From: an uncultured Planctomycetaceae bacterium
GTDB lineage: Bacteria > Planctomycetota > Planctomycetia > Pirellulales > Thermoguttaceae
Direction of reading: 5' to 3'
DNA length: 6,728 bases
NCBI GenBank assembly: GCA_947307005.1
Contig: CAMZHY010000210.1
Coordinates: forward strand, 1 to 6,728
In this document: piece by piece, positions 1 through 6,462 of the stretch
How the letters are laid out: every line of letters starts with the position of its first letter
Position numbering within the stretch: position 1 is the first letter of the stretch
Translations under genes and position numbers: made by a program
The notes under the pieces: model-generated
What the model was told of the DNA's origin: nothing
What the model saw: the letters and a program-made list of their open reading frames with translations, nothing else
The model's database searches: none

Positions 1-375
1 AGGCGTGTTGCGGACGCGCTCAAACCGCTCCTGAGTCATATTCGCAATAATCTGCTCTGGAGAGAACATACCCTGTCCGCCGCGATTTTGCCCCGGCTGA
101 CCGCCGCGTCCTTGACCGCCCCGACCGCCGAAATTCTGACCCGACTGACCGCCGCGTCCTTGTCCGCGCTGTCCGCCGAAATTTTGGCCCGACTGCCCGC
201 CGCGACCTTGTCCCTGCTGACCGCCGTTCCAACGTCCGCCGTTATTACGACCGCGCTCCTGCGCGACCGCCGCTTTCGGCGCAAGGGGCGATTGGGTCGG
301 ATTGACGCCGAGCCCGACGAAAACAACGATCGCGGCCGCCGCCGCAACGCGCGCAAATCGTAAAGCCTTTAGCAT
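1..375 (-). CDS. Secreted Gly/Gln/Arg-rich repeat protein, N-terminal part (runs off left edge)
   Basis: The reading frame starts at ATG 375-373 and stays open to the window edge (125 codons seen). A GGAGG ribosome binding site at 383-387 lies 7 nt upstream and fixes the start. Residues 1-38 look like a Sec signal peptide: basic MLKALRFAR, a hydrophobic stretch at about 8-23, and an AVA-Q cleavage site after residue 38. Residues about 40-102 are a low-complexity linker of GGQ, GRGGQ and SGQN units without predicted fold. After it comes MFSPEQIIANMTQERFERVR, which looks like the start of a helical or folded domain but is cut off. The protein is probably exported to the periplasm or cell surface. 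I do not recognise the family. It is divergent from the ATPase gene and shares an AT-rich promoter region with it. I am confident that it is coding because signal peptide, RBS and repeat phase agree; the function is unknown. Confidence 0.8.
   Translation of the reverse strand, partial: MLKALRFARVAAAAAIVVFVGLGVNPTQSPLAPKAAVAQERGRNNGGRWNGGQQGQGRGGQSGQNFGGQRGQGRGGQSGQNFGGRGGQGRGGQPGQNRGGQGMFSPEQIIANMTQERFERVRNTP
83..226 (-). repeat. Three 48-bp tandem repeats inside the secreted-protein gene
   Basis: Units at 83-130, 131-178 and 179-226 have near-identical cores, for example a shared block ending gccgcgtccttg or gccgcgaccttg exactly 48 bp apart. Each unit encodes 16 residues of the type GGQRGQGRGGQSGQNF, so changes in copy number would keep the frame. 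The third unit is degenerate at its right end. The repeat lies at about residues 50-98 of the protein. Confidence 0.85.
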
Positions 376-445
376 GACAAAACCTCCAGTCGCGATTATA
401 AGAACCGCCGCAAACCCGAAAATGTCCCCGTTCCGACCAAACGAC

Positions 446-485
446 TTGAATCGAAGGACTCCGTAATTATAATTCACATTATAAT
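446..485 (+). promoter_or_regulatory. Sigma-70-type promoter of the secretion ATPase gene, in an AT-rich divergent region
   Basis: TTGAAT at 446-451 and TATAAT at 468-473 are separated by 16 bp, which is a good housekeeping promoter for the gene that starts at 592. A second TATAAT lies at 480-485. Both sit in the palindrome ATTATAAT, so the same boxes can also read as -10 elements towards the divergent gene at 375. A third ATTATA box is at 495-500. For the minus strand I see no matching -35 box. The leader of the ATPase gene would be about 110 nt. Confidence 0.55.
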
Positions 486-591
486 ACGGATGAAATTATA
501 ACGACGTCGGCGCGGGATTTCAAGCGTTTTTTTCGACGGCGCGTCAACCATCCTCCAATCCTTCTACGCTTTATTCGAGGCGACGGCTACA

Positions 592-2283
592 ATGCTCGTT
601 TTTGTCGAACCCGATTCTAATACGCTGAAGCTCAACGCCGTTCAAATGCGCATCGCCCGTCAAGGTTTCCTGGAGGACGAAAGACTTCTTCAGCCGACGC
701 TCAATCAACTCGGGGCGCGGACCGAAGAAATCGCGCTCGCGGGAATCGCGAAAAAGCTCGGGATTAAGGTTGTCAACCTCGCGGCGTCGGAACTGCCGGA
801 AGACGTGCTCGACGCCTTCCCGATCAAAATTATCCACCGCCGAAACGTCTTTCCCCTCGGCGTCCAGCCCGACGGCGCGCTCTACGTCGCGACGTGCAAC
901 CCGTTCGATCTCTCCGCCGTCGACGAAATCTCCGTCGCCGTCGGCAAACCGACGGTCCCCGTGATCGCGCCCCCCAACGAACTTGCCAAGCTCATTAAAG
1001 CTCGGCTCGGCGTCGGCGCGGAAACAATCGACGGACTCATGGAGCAGGAAGGCGACGTCGAAGTGCTCGACGACGACCTCGACTGGGATCAGAACGGCGA
1101 CGCCGCGATGGCGCAAGAAGCGTCCGTCGTCCGGCTCGTCAACGACATCCTCACCGAAGCGATCGAGTCGGGCACGAGCGACGTTCATATCGAAGCGCAA
1201 GAGACCGGAATGCGCATCCGATACCGTATCGACGGCGTGCTCCAAACGCAACCGACCCCGCCCGAAATCAACAGATTCCAATCCGCGATCGTCAGCCGTC
1301 TGAAGATTATGTCGCGTCTCAATATCGCGGAAAAACGCATTCCGCAGGACGGACGCATCAAAATCAAAGTCTCCGACCGCGAGGTCGATCTCCGCGTTTC
1401 CATTATCCCGATGCTTCACGGCGAGGGAATCGTCATGCGTATTCTCGATAAGGACCGTATGAACTTCACGTTGCGCGGAATCGGAATGGACGAAGACGTC
1501 TATAAGTCTTTCGGCAAACTCATCTCGCTCCCTCACGGCATCATTCTCGTCACGGGGCCTACCGGCTCCGGCAAAACGACGACGCTCTACAGCGCTCTCA
1601 ACGAAATCAAATCGGACGAGACGAAAATCATCACGACGGAAGACCCGATCGAATACCAGCTCGACGGAATCAACCAAATTCAGGTCAACACGAAAGTCGG
1701 GCTGACCTTCGCGACGAGTCTGCGCGCGATTCTGCGTCACGACCCGGACGTCGTGCTCGTCGGCGAAATCCGCGACTTCGAGACGGCGGAAAACGCAATT
1801 CAAGCGTCGATGACGGGCCACCTCGTCTTCAGCACGCTCCACACGAACGACGCGGCGGGCGCCTACACGCGTATGATCGACATGGGCGTCGAGCCGTTCC
1901 TTGTCGGCGCGACCGTCGAAGGAATCATGGCGCAACGTCTTGCAAGGCGCCTCTGTCCGCACTGCAAACAGCCGTGGAAACCTCGCCCCGACGAAGTTCC
2001 AGCAGACTTCCCGAAGGAGCTTTTCGATTCGGACGGAATTTTCCGACCGGTCGGGTGCCGGGAATGCCGTCATTCCGGTTACGCGGGACGCGTCGCGCTC
2101 TACGAGCTGCTGATCCCGAACGAAGAAATCCGCAAACTCGCGGGCGCCAAGGCTCCCGCGCTCGACGTCAAACGAATCGCGCGCGCCAACGGCATGGCGA
2201 CGCTTCGCGACAACGGCTGGAAAAAGGTCGGACTGGGAATAACGTCGGTCGACGAAGTCGTGCGCGTCGCCAAAGAGGACTGA
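592..2283 (+). CDS. gspE: GspE/PilB-family secretion ATPase (type II secretion or type IV pilus assembly)
   Basis: A complete 563-residue protein with the usual length and layout of the GspE/PulE/PilB family. These cytoplasmic hexameric ATPases power assembly of a pseudopilus (type II secretion) or pilus. Residues about 18-140 form an N-terminal T2SSE_N/MshEN-like domain whose first motif is degenerate, so c-di-GMP binding is not supported. The motor domain has Walker A GPTGSGKTT at 322-330, an Asp box ITTEDPIEY around 347-355, Walker B DVVLVGEIRD at 386-395 with catalytic Glu392, and a His box GHLVFSTLHTND at 409-420. Two Cys pairs, Cys455/458 and Cys489/492, form the tetracysteine zinc finger typical of GspE and PilB and missing from retraction ATPases such as PilT. 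The ATG at 592 is the first start after an in-frame stop at 499-501; a modest GAGG lies 11 nt upstream. No partner genes (gspF, gspD, pilC) lie in the window, so GspE versus PilB cannot be decided. Confidence 0.95.
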   Translation: MLVFVEPDSNTLKLNAVQMRIARQGFLEDERLLQPTLNQLGARTEEIALAGIAKKLGIKVVNLAASELPEDVLDAFPIKIIHRRNVFPLGVQPDGALYVATCNPFDLSAVDEISVAVGKPTVPVIAPPNELAKLIKARLGVGAETIDGLMEQEGDVEVLDDDLDWDQNGDAAMAQEASVVRLVNDILTEAIESGTSDVHIEAQETGMRIRYRIDGVLQTQPTPPEINRFQSAIVSRLKIMSRLNIAEKRIPQDGRIKIKVSDREVDLRVSIIPMLHGEGIVMRILDKDRMNFTLRGIGMDEDVYKSFGKLISLPHGIILVTGPTGSGKTTTLYSALNEIKSDETKIITTEDPIEYQLDGINQIQVNTKVGLTFATSLRAILRHDPDVVLVGEIRDFETAENAIQASMTGHLVFSTLHTNDAAGAYTRMIDMGVEPFLVGATVEGIMAQRLARRLCPHCKQPWKPRPDEVPADFPKELFDSDGIFRPVGCRECRHSGYAGRVALYELLIPNEEIRKLAGAKAPALDVKRIARANGMATLRDNGWKKVGLGITSVDEVVRVAKED

Positions 2284-2335
2284 CGCGAGGTCTGGAGACG
2301 CCGGCGAGTTAGAGAGAGACGCGCAAGAAAACGCG

Positions 2336-2370
2336 AGGCGTCCGCCTTTCGATCGGCGGACGCCTTTCTT
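2336..2370. terminator. Rho-independent terminator between convergent genes
   Basis: A perfect 11-bp GC-rich stem, AGGCGTCCGCC at 2336-2346 and its complement at 2355-2365, closes an 8-nt loop. It is followed on the plus strand by the T-rich TTTCTTATTT, so it should end the ATPase transcript. An A-rich stretch on the other side (about 2327-2331) gives a weaker U tract for the minus-strand hydrolase transcript, so the element may work in both directions. Its right end touches the hydrolase stop codon at 2369-2371. Confidence 0.85.
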
Positions 2371-3685
2371 ATTTGGAACCCCGCCGCGTCGACGGCGACT
2401 TCTTTGTCTCGGCTTCAGCGCCCGAGTCCTCGGCTCTCGAAGACGTTTTCGCGTCGTCCCCAATTTCTTCGACGCCAACCGACTCGCTCGGTTCCACCGG
2501 AGTCGTCAGGTATCGCGACGCGTAGGAGAGAAAAAGACCGCGCCATTTGAGCGTGTAGTCGGGGTCGCGCGCCAACATGTGATTTGAGTTCGGGAAGACG
2601 AGTAGATCGAAGACCTGCGTCTCCGTATCGTCCGGCTCCACGTCGGCGACGCTTTTCGCTTTGAGGCCGGAGAACGCGTGCTTAAGAAGTTTGTAATTCT
2701 GCGAGGGAACAATGATATCCTTCGCGCCATACGCGGCGAAAATCGGCGGAACGCCGGGCTTGACGTCGTAAAGGGGCGAAATCGACTCGATCGCCGCTTC
2801 CGTTTTCTCGTCCGGATTCAAATACTGTCGTTCCGAAATCTCGACGCCGGACAGAAAAGAAGCAATCTTCGCCATCGTTGCGATTCTCTTCTCTTCGGTC
2901 CACGTTTTCGACTGAGAATCCTCGGAAGGGTCGTTATTCGTCGTCGGATCGACCCGATGTGGGATATCCCACGTTTTCGCGTGAAAATCGAAGGGGCCGA
3001 CGCGCGGCGCGACGAAAGCGATTTTAACCGGAGTGGCAAAATCCTCGCGCGTTCCGCTGCGAAACCCGTAAAGCATCGAGATGTGTCCGCCGGCTGAATG
3101 ACCGCTCAACGCGACCCGGTCGATATGATAGCCGTATTCCTCGCCAATCTCGACGAGCTTCGCGAGCGCGAGCCGAACGTCTTCAAGAACTAATTCGATA
3201 CTGTATTCGTCTTTACGTTCTTTGAGATCGTTGTTATAGAGCGTATACTCCATGTTGCCGGTAAGATAGCCCTCCTTCGCCATCATTTTTGCGAAGGCTT
3301 CCTGCTCCCAGCGACCGCCGCCAATCCACGCTCCGCCGTGAATAAAAAGAATCGCGCCGTTCGCTTTTGCGGGATCGAGCGTTCTAGGAACATAAACGTC
3401 CATAACCTGCTGCGGGTTCTCGCCGTAACTTCTGTCTTCGAGAATTTCGCCGTGGGCTTCGACAACCCATGTTTCCGCGTACCCGCCGTCGCGGATCGCG
3501 TTTTTAGCGACAAAGAAGACGACGAGCGCCGCAATCACCGCAAGTCCGCAAAGGATGAGAAAAACCAATCTTAGAACACGCCAAACCGAACGTTTCTTCT
3601 TCCCTTCGTCAGACTCTTCAAGGACGACTTCCTCGTATTCGTCGTCCAGATACGACTCGATATTTTCCGTTTCAATACCGCTCAT
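2369..3685 (-). CDS. Membrane-anchored alpha/beta hydrolase (esterase/lipase-like), copy 1
   Basis: A 438-residue protein of the serine esterase/lipase type (BD-FAE/Aes-like alpha/beta hydrolases). An acidic cytoplasmic head (1-28) and a KKKR patch precede one transmembrane segment at about 38-60. This predicts a type II signal anchor with the enzyme outside the cytoplasm. The hydrolase domain has the oxyanion motif HGGAW (116-120), the nucleophile elbow GHSAGGH with Ser197, acid Asp323 in AAYGAKD, and His369 in FPNSNH. Compared with copy 2 it carries about 24 extra residues near 240-265 and a C-terminal tail of about 45 residues rich in Ser, Glu and Lys. A GGAGGG site 5 nt upstream of ATG 3685 fixes the start. 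The likely reaction is hydrolysis of a carboxylic ester; the substrate is unknown. It is the last gene of the tandem array and ends at the shared terminator. Confidence 0.9.
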   Translation of the reverse strand: MSGIETENIESYLDDEYEEVVLEESDEGKKKRSVWRVLRLVFLILCGLAVIAALVVFFVAKNAIRDGGYAETWVVEAHGEILEDRSYGENPQQVMDVYVPRTLDPAKANGAILFIHGGAWIGGGRWEQEAFAKMMAKEGYLTGNMEYTLYNNDLKERKDEYSIELVLEDVRLALAKLVEIGEEYGYHIDRVALSGHSAGGHISMLYGFRSGTREDFATPVKIAFVAPRVGPFDFHAKTWDIPHRVDPTTNNDPSEDSQSKTWTEEKRIATMAKIASFLSGVEISERQYLNPDEKTEAAIESISPLYDVKPGVPPIFAAYGAKDIIVPSQNYKLLKHAFSGLKAKSVADVEPDDTETQVFDLLVFPNSNHMLARDPDYTLKWRGLFLSYASRYLTTPVEPSESVGVEEIGDDAKTSSRAEDSGAEAETKKSPSTRRGSK

Positions 3686-3802
3686 TACGTCCCTCCGTAA
3701 GTCGTCGTCTCTTTTCTCAAAACCAATCGCCTACGATGTTTTTTCGTCTCTCGCGCGTTCTCACATCGCGCAGATCGCAAAACTTGTCAAAAAGGAATAC
3801 CG

Positions 3803-3928
3803 TCAATCGCTACGGCAAGTTCTTTCGGGACCGGGCAAAACGGTTGGCCGGGACTCCGCGCGTTCTTTGGAAAGTTCTCGCCGTTTCAGCGCGTAATCGG
3901 GATCGCTCGCGAGCGGACGGTTTGATTT
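3803..3928 (-). pseudogene. Decayed 3' end of a fourth alpha/beta hydrolase copy
   Basis: The minus-strand frame read from 3928 contains KSNRPLASDPDYALKRRELSK. This aligns without gaps to the C-terminal region of copy 2 (NSNHTLAQDRDYALKWLELLK) and copy 1 (NSNHMLARDPDYTLKWRGLF). I count 15 identities in 30 residues against copy 2, up to Thr at about 3842. The position of the catalytic His is Arg here, and everything before it, including the nucleophile elbow, is absent. The frame then reaches a TGA at 3803-3805, about where a family member should end. No RBS precedes it. I read it as the remnant left after internal deletion of a duplicated gene; a translated short ORF is unlikely. Confidence 0.75.
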
Positions 3929-3953
3929 CGATTCGATAGCGGCGGCCCAATAT

Positions 3954-3986
3954 TTTATATCGAGAAAACAGGCGCGTCGAGAAGGG
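3954..3986 (-). promoter_or_regulatory. Relic promoter block in front of the decayed copy
   Basis: On the minus strand the 12-mer CCCTTCTCGACG (3986-3975) is followed 15 nt later by TATAAA (3959-3954). The same 12-mer and the same 15-nt gap to TATAAT occur downstream of copy 3 and upstream of copy 2 (5167-5135). The block starts 19 nt after the stop codon of copy 2. It is probably the promoter region of the lost copy; whether it is still active is unknown. Confidence 0.45.
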
Positions 3987-4005
3987 GTCAAGCGCTTCGG
4001 ACGCG

Positions 4006-5058
4006 CTATTCTTCATTCGTTGCGGAAACGGACGAATCGGTTAGGTAACGTTTCGCGTAAATCTTAAGCAGTTCTAGCCATTTTAACGCATAGTCGCGAT
4101 CCTGCGCAAGCGTGTGATTCGAGTTCGGAAAGACGAGCAGATCGAAAACCTGCGCGCTTGCGTCGAAACCGTCGAGATCGGCGACGCTCTTAGCGCCAAG
4201 CTCGGCGAACGTCTTCTTCAACAATTCAGGATGCGTCAAGGGCACAAACGGATCCTTCGCGCCGTATGCGGCGACGGTCGGAGGAACGCCGGGTTTAACG
4301 TCGTAGATGGAGGATATCGACCGAATCGCAGCCTCCGTTTTCTCGTCGGGGTTCAAATATCGGCTTTTTTCTATCGGAACGCCCGAAAGAAAGGACGTGA
4401 ACCACGCCATAATTTTAGGATTCTTCTCAGATTCCCACATTTTTGCGTGGAAGTCGACGGAGCAGACGCGGGGCGCGACAAACGCAATTTCAACGGGCGA
4501 CTTGAATTCCTTTTGCGTTCTACTGCGAAAGCCATAGAGCATCGAGACGTGACCGCCGGCCGAATGACCGCTCAGCGCGACTTTTTCGATCTGATAGCCG
4601 CGTTGGCGACCGATTTCAACGAGTTTGGCAAGAGCCCGTCTGATATCCTCTAGCACTAGACCGACGCTATAGTCTTTCTTTCGTTCCTTAAGGCTCTTGT
4701 TGTAGAGCGTATACTCGATATTGCCGGTAAGATAGCCCTCCTTCGCCATCGCCTTCGCGATTCCTTCCTGCTCCCTCCGATCCCCTGCGACGTACGCGCC
4801 TCCGTGGATAAAAAGAAACGCGCCGCGAGATTTCGAAGGATCGAACTGTTTCGGAACGAAGACGTCCATAACCTGCTGCGGATATTCGCCGTAACGCTCG
4901 TCGACAAGATGGTCGCCGTCGACCTTGACGTTCCACTTCTCGGAATAACCGCTGTCGCGAATTGACTTTTTGACCATGAGGGAAAGATACGAAACGGCGA
5001 TCCATTCGTACTCGTCGTCCATTAGCGCGGAACGATCTTTCGAATCAGAATCGCCCAT
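4006..5058 (-). CDS. Alpha/beta hydrolase (esterase/lipase-like), copy 2, membrane anchor largely deleted
   Basis: A 350-residue paralog of copy 1 with all catalytic parts: HGGAY at 85-89, GHSAGGH with nucleophile Ser166, Asp269 in AAYGAKD and His315 in FPNSNH. Long blocks are nearly the same as in copy 1, such as MAKEGYLTGN and SLLYDVKPGVPP-like segments, so the duplication is fairly recent. The N-terminus differs: after the shared DDEYE (14-18) the protein goes straight to WIAVSYLSLMVKKSIRD. This aligns with the end of copy 1's membrane segment, so 31 residues (the KKKR patch and the first half of the anchor) are missing. The remaining 11-residue hydrophobic stretch is too short for a normal membrane helix, so the protein may be cytoplasmic or only loosely membrane-bound. 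GGAGGG lies 4 nt upstream of ATG 5058. The substrate is unknown. No insertion or frameshift is seen in the catalytic domain. Confidence 0.9.
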   Translation of the reverse strand: MGDSDSKDRSALMDDEYEWIAVSYLSLMVKKSIRDSGYSEKWNVKVDGDHLVDERYGEYPQQVMDVFVPKQFDPSKSRGAFLFIHGGAYVAGDRREQEGIAKAMAKEGYLTGNIEYTLYNKSLKERKKDYSVGLVLEDIRRALAKLVEIGRQRGYQIEKVALSGHSAGGHVSMLYGFRSRTQKEFKSPVEIAFVAPRVCSVDFHAKMWESEKNPKIMAWFTSFLSGVPIEKSRYLNPDEKTEAAIRSISSIYDVKPGVPPTVAAYGAKDPFVPLTHPELLKKTFAELGAKSVADLDGFDASAQVFDLLVFPNSNHTLAQDRDYALKWLELLKIYAKRYLTDSSVSATNEE

Positions 5059-5110
5059 AACTCCCTCCGTCGCCGTCGCTTTATCCTCTTAGAGTAATCC
5101 AACCTTCTGA

Positions 5111-5127
5111 CGCCGTTTTAAACGGCG
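5111..5127. promoter_or_regulatory. Palindrome at the predicted transcription start of copy 2
   Basis: CGCCGTTTTAAACGGCG has perfect 8-bp arms around one central base. It starts about 8 bp downstream of the -10 box at 5135-5140, so it covers the expected start of transcription. No T tract follows on either strand, so it is a better operator or 5'-leader hairpin candidate than a terminator of copy 3. Confidence 0.4.
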
Positions 5128-5134
5128 CGTCGGT

Positions 5135-5167
5135 ATTATACACTAAACGCGACCCCGTCGAGAAGGG
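5135..5167 (-). promoter_or_regulatory. Promoter of hydrolase copy 2
   Basis: On the minus strand TATAAT (5140-5135) stands 15 nt after the 12-mer CCCTTCTCGACG (5167-5156). The 12-mer covers the -35 position, although it is a poor match to TTGACA. The block recurs in front of the decayed copy. It gives copy 2 its own transcript with a leader of about 70 nt. Confidence 0.5.
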
Positions 5168-5185
5168 ATTGAAAAGATCATCGCG

Positions 5186-6304
5186 TTATTTTTTGTCCAA
5201 TTCGGAAACGGACGCGGCGCCGAGATAACGTTCCGCATACGTTTCAAAAAGCTCGCGCCATCTCTGGAGGAAGTCGGGATCGTCGGACAGCATGTGTCCG
5301 GAATTGGGAAAGACGAGACAATCGAAAACGATCGAATCGGGGTCGTCTGGGGAAACGTCGGCAATCTCCTTGGCGCCAAGGTTGCGGAACTCTTGGACGA
5401 GCGTCTGACCGTGAACCGCCTCGGGCACAAGGGCGTCTTTTCCGCCAAAGGCGGCGAGCGTCGGAACGGGCGCGGCGGCGACAAGCGCGGCGGGCGAGAT
5501 CGAACGCGCCGTCTTTTCCACGAAGTCGCGACGTTCGCGGAGGTCTTGGGGCGCGACGTCAACTCCGGATAGAAACGAGAGAAAATCAGTTCCGGCCTTG
5601 AGTTTACGGTCAGGAATATCTTGAACGTCCGGCGGAAGAATTTTCTCGCTGAAGAAGTCGGAAGGACCGACGCGAGGGACGACAAACGCGACGTCGACGG
5701 GCGGGTTCGCGCCGTCGCGCGTCTTGTAGGTATAACCGTAGAGCATCGTCAGGTGCCCGCCGGCGGAATGACCGCTTAACGCGACTTTCTCAACGTTATA
5801 ACCGCGCTCGGCGCCGACTTCTTTGAGTTTCGTCAGCGCCATGTCGATTTCGTCGAGAACTTTGAAGACGGAATACTCTTTTTTTTCGTCTTCGCTAAGT
5901 TTTTTGTTGTAAAGCATATACTCCATATTGGCGGTCAGCCAGCCTTGTTTCGCCATATAACGGGCGAAGCCCTGCTGCTCAGAACGTGATCCGCCAATCC
6001 AAGCGCCGCCATGGATGAAAAGAATCGCGCCGCGAGTCTTCGACGCGTCGAGTTCTTTAGGAACGTAGACGTTCATGACCTCCCATGGGCGCGAACCGTA
6101 TGTTACGTCGCGCAGCGTCGTTCCGTCGACGCCTTCTTCCCAACTTTCCGAATAACCGCCTTCTCGAAACGTCTTCTGGAGCGCTATGCATGAAACGCCG
6201 ACGGAGATCAATCCAACCGCGATCAAAACGAGGAGCGCATATTCAAATCTTCGCAACATCCTTCGACGGCGATTCTTAACGTTGTCGCTAACAGTTCTTT
6301 CCAT
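5186..6304 (-). CDS. Membrane-anchored alpha/beta hydrolase (esterase/lipase-like), copy 3
   Basis: A 372-residue paralog of copies 1 and 2 and the most diverged of the three. Numbered from the ATG at 6304, a short basic head (NRRRRMLRR) precedes one membrane segment at about 21-42, so the enzyme domain should face outward. It has HGGAW at 98-102, GHSAGGH with Ser180, Asp290 in AAFGGKD and His337 in FPNSGH. It lacks the long C-terminal tail of copy 1. A GTG at 6313 is also in frame, but the GGAG at 6313-6316 lies 8 nt before the ATG and overlaps that GTG, so ATG 6304 is preferred. A Cys within the membrane segment does not match a lipobox. It is the first gene of the array, with a promoter at about 6410. 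Ester hydrolysis at the envelope is inferred; the substrate is unknown. Confidence 0.9.
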   Translation of the reverse strand: MERTVSDNVKNRRRRMLRRFEYALLVLIAVGLISVGVSCIALQKTFREGGYSESWEEGVDGTTLRDVTYGSRPWEVMNVYVPKELDASKTRGAILFIHGGAWIGGSRSEQQGFARYMAKQGWLTANMEYMLYNKKLSEDEKKEYSVFKVLDEIDMALTKLKEVGAERGYNVEKVALSGHSAGGHLTMLYGYTYKTRDGANPPVDVAFVVPRVGPSDFFSEKILPPDVQDIPDRKLKAGTDFLSFLSGVDVAPQDLRERRDFVEKTARSISPAALVAAAPVPTLAAFGGKDALVPEAVHGQTLVQEFRNLGAKEIADVSPDDPDSIVFDCLVFPNSGHMLSDDPDFLQRWRELFETYAERYLGAASVSELDKK

Positions 6305-6409
6305 TTCAACCACTCCGGGCGCTCAAAATCGGACGCGTAGAGACGAAGAGAAAGGAAACGCGAGGCGTTCGATACCTGTTTTGAACGCGCTGCGACGCCT
6401 ATGCGCGCC

Positions 6410-6440
6410 ATTATACAGTAATGACGCGGCGTTAGGGAGA
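6410..6440 (-). promoter_or_regulatory. Probable promoter of hydrolase copy 3
   Basis: A perfect TATAAT reads on the minus strand at 6415-6410, giving a leader of about 100 nt before ATG 6304. No good -35 box is present at the right distance; TCTCCC at 6440-6435 lies about where TCTCGA lies in the copy 2 promoter. The call rests mainly on the -10 box and its place. Confidence 0.4.
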
Positions 6441-6462
6441 CTTGTTACAATGTTTTATGATT

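Noticed and set aside
83..226. CRISPR array
   Set aside because: The 48-bp units are contiguous, in frame and without variable spacers, so they are coding tandem repeats.
36..363. Overlapping frames rich in Arg/Ser or Ala/Leu across the left-edge repeat
   Set aside because: They are other-frame readings of the 48-bp repeats. The frame from ATG 375 has the signal peptide and RBS.
571..2478. A 635-codon open frame on the minus strand opposite the secretion ATPase gene
   Set aside because: It is the mirror of a GC-rich coding region. Its product is an Arg/Asp/Phe/Val-rich string without any domain, it runs across the terminator, and it overlaps the end of hydrolase copy 1 in another frame.
3760..3790. 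TTGACA on the minus strand (3790-3785) as promoter of hydrolase copy 1
   Set aside because: No acceptable -10 box lies 16-18 bp downstream; the best candidate, GATGTG, matches TATAAT at only two positions.
2678..4653. Plus-strand open frames opposite hydrolase copies 1 and 2 (2678-3097 and 4114-4653) that look like each other
   Set aside because: Their likeness follows from the similarity of the sense genes. They have no RBS and no recognisable domain.
6180..6190. Lipoprotein signal (Cys in the membrane segment of copy 3)
   Set aside because: The residues before the Cys are GVS, which does not fit the lipobox with Leu/Val/Ile at -3, and the segment reads as a plain membrane anchor.
6305..6313. 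GTG start at 6313 for hydrolase copy 3
   Set aside because: The only GGAG site overlaps this GTG and sits 8 nt before the ATG at 6304, so the ATG is the better start.
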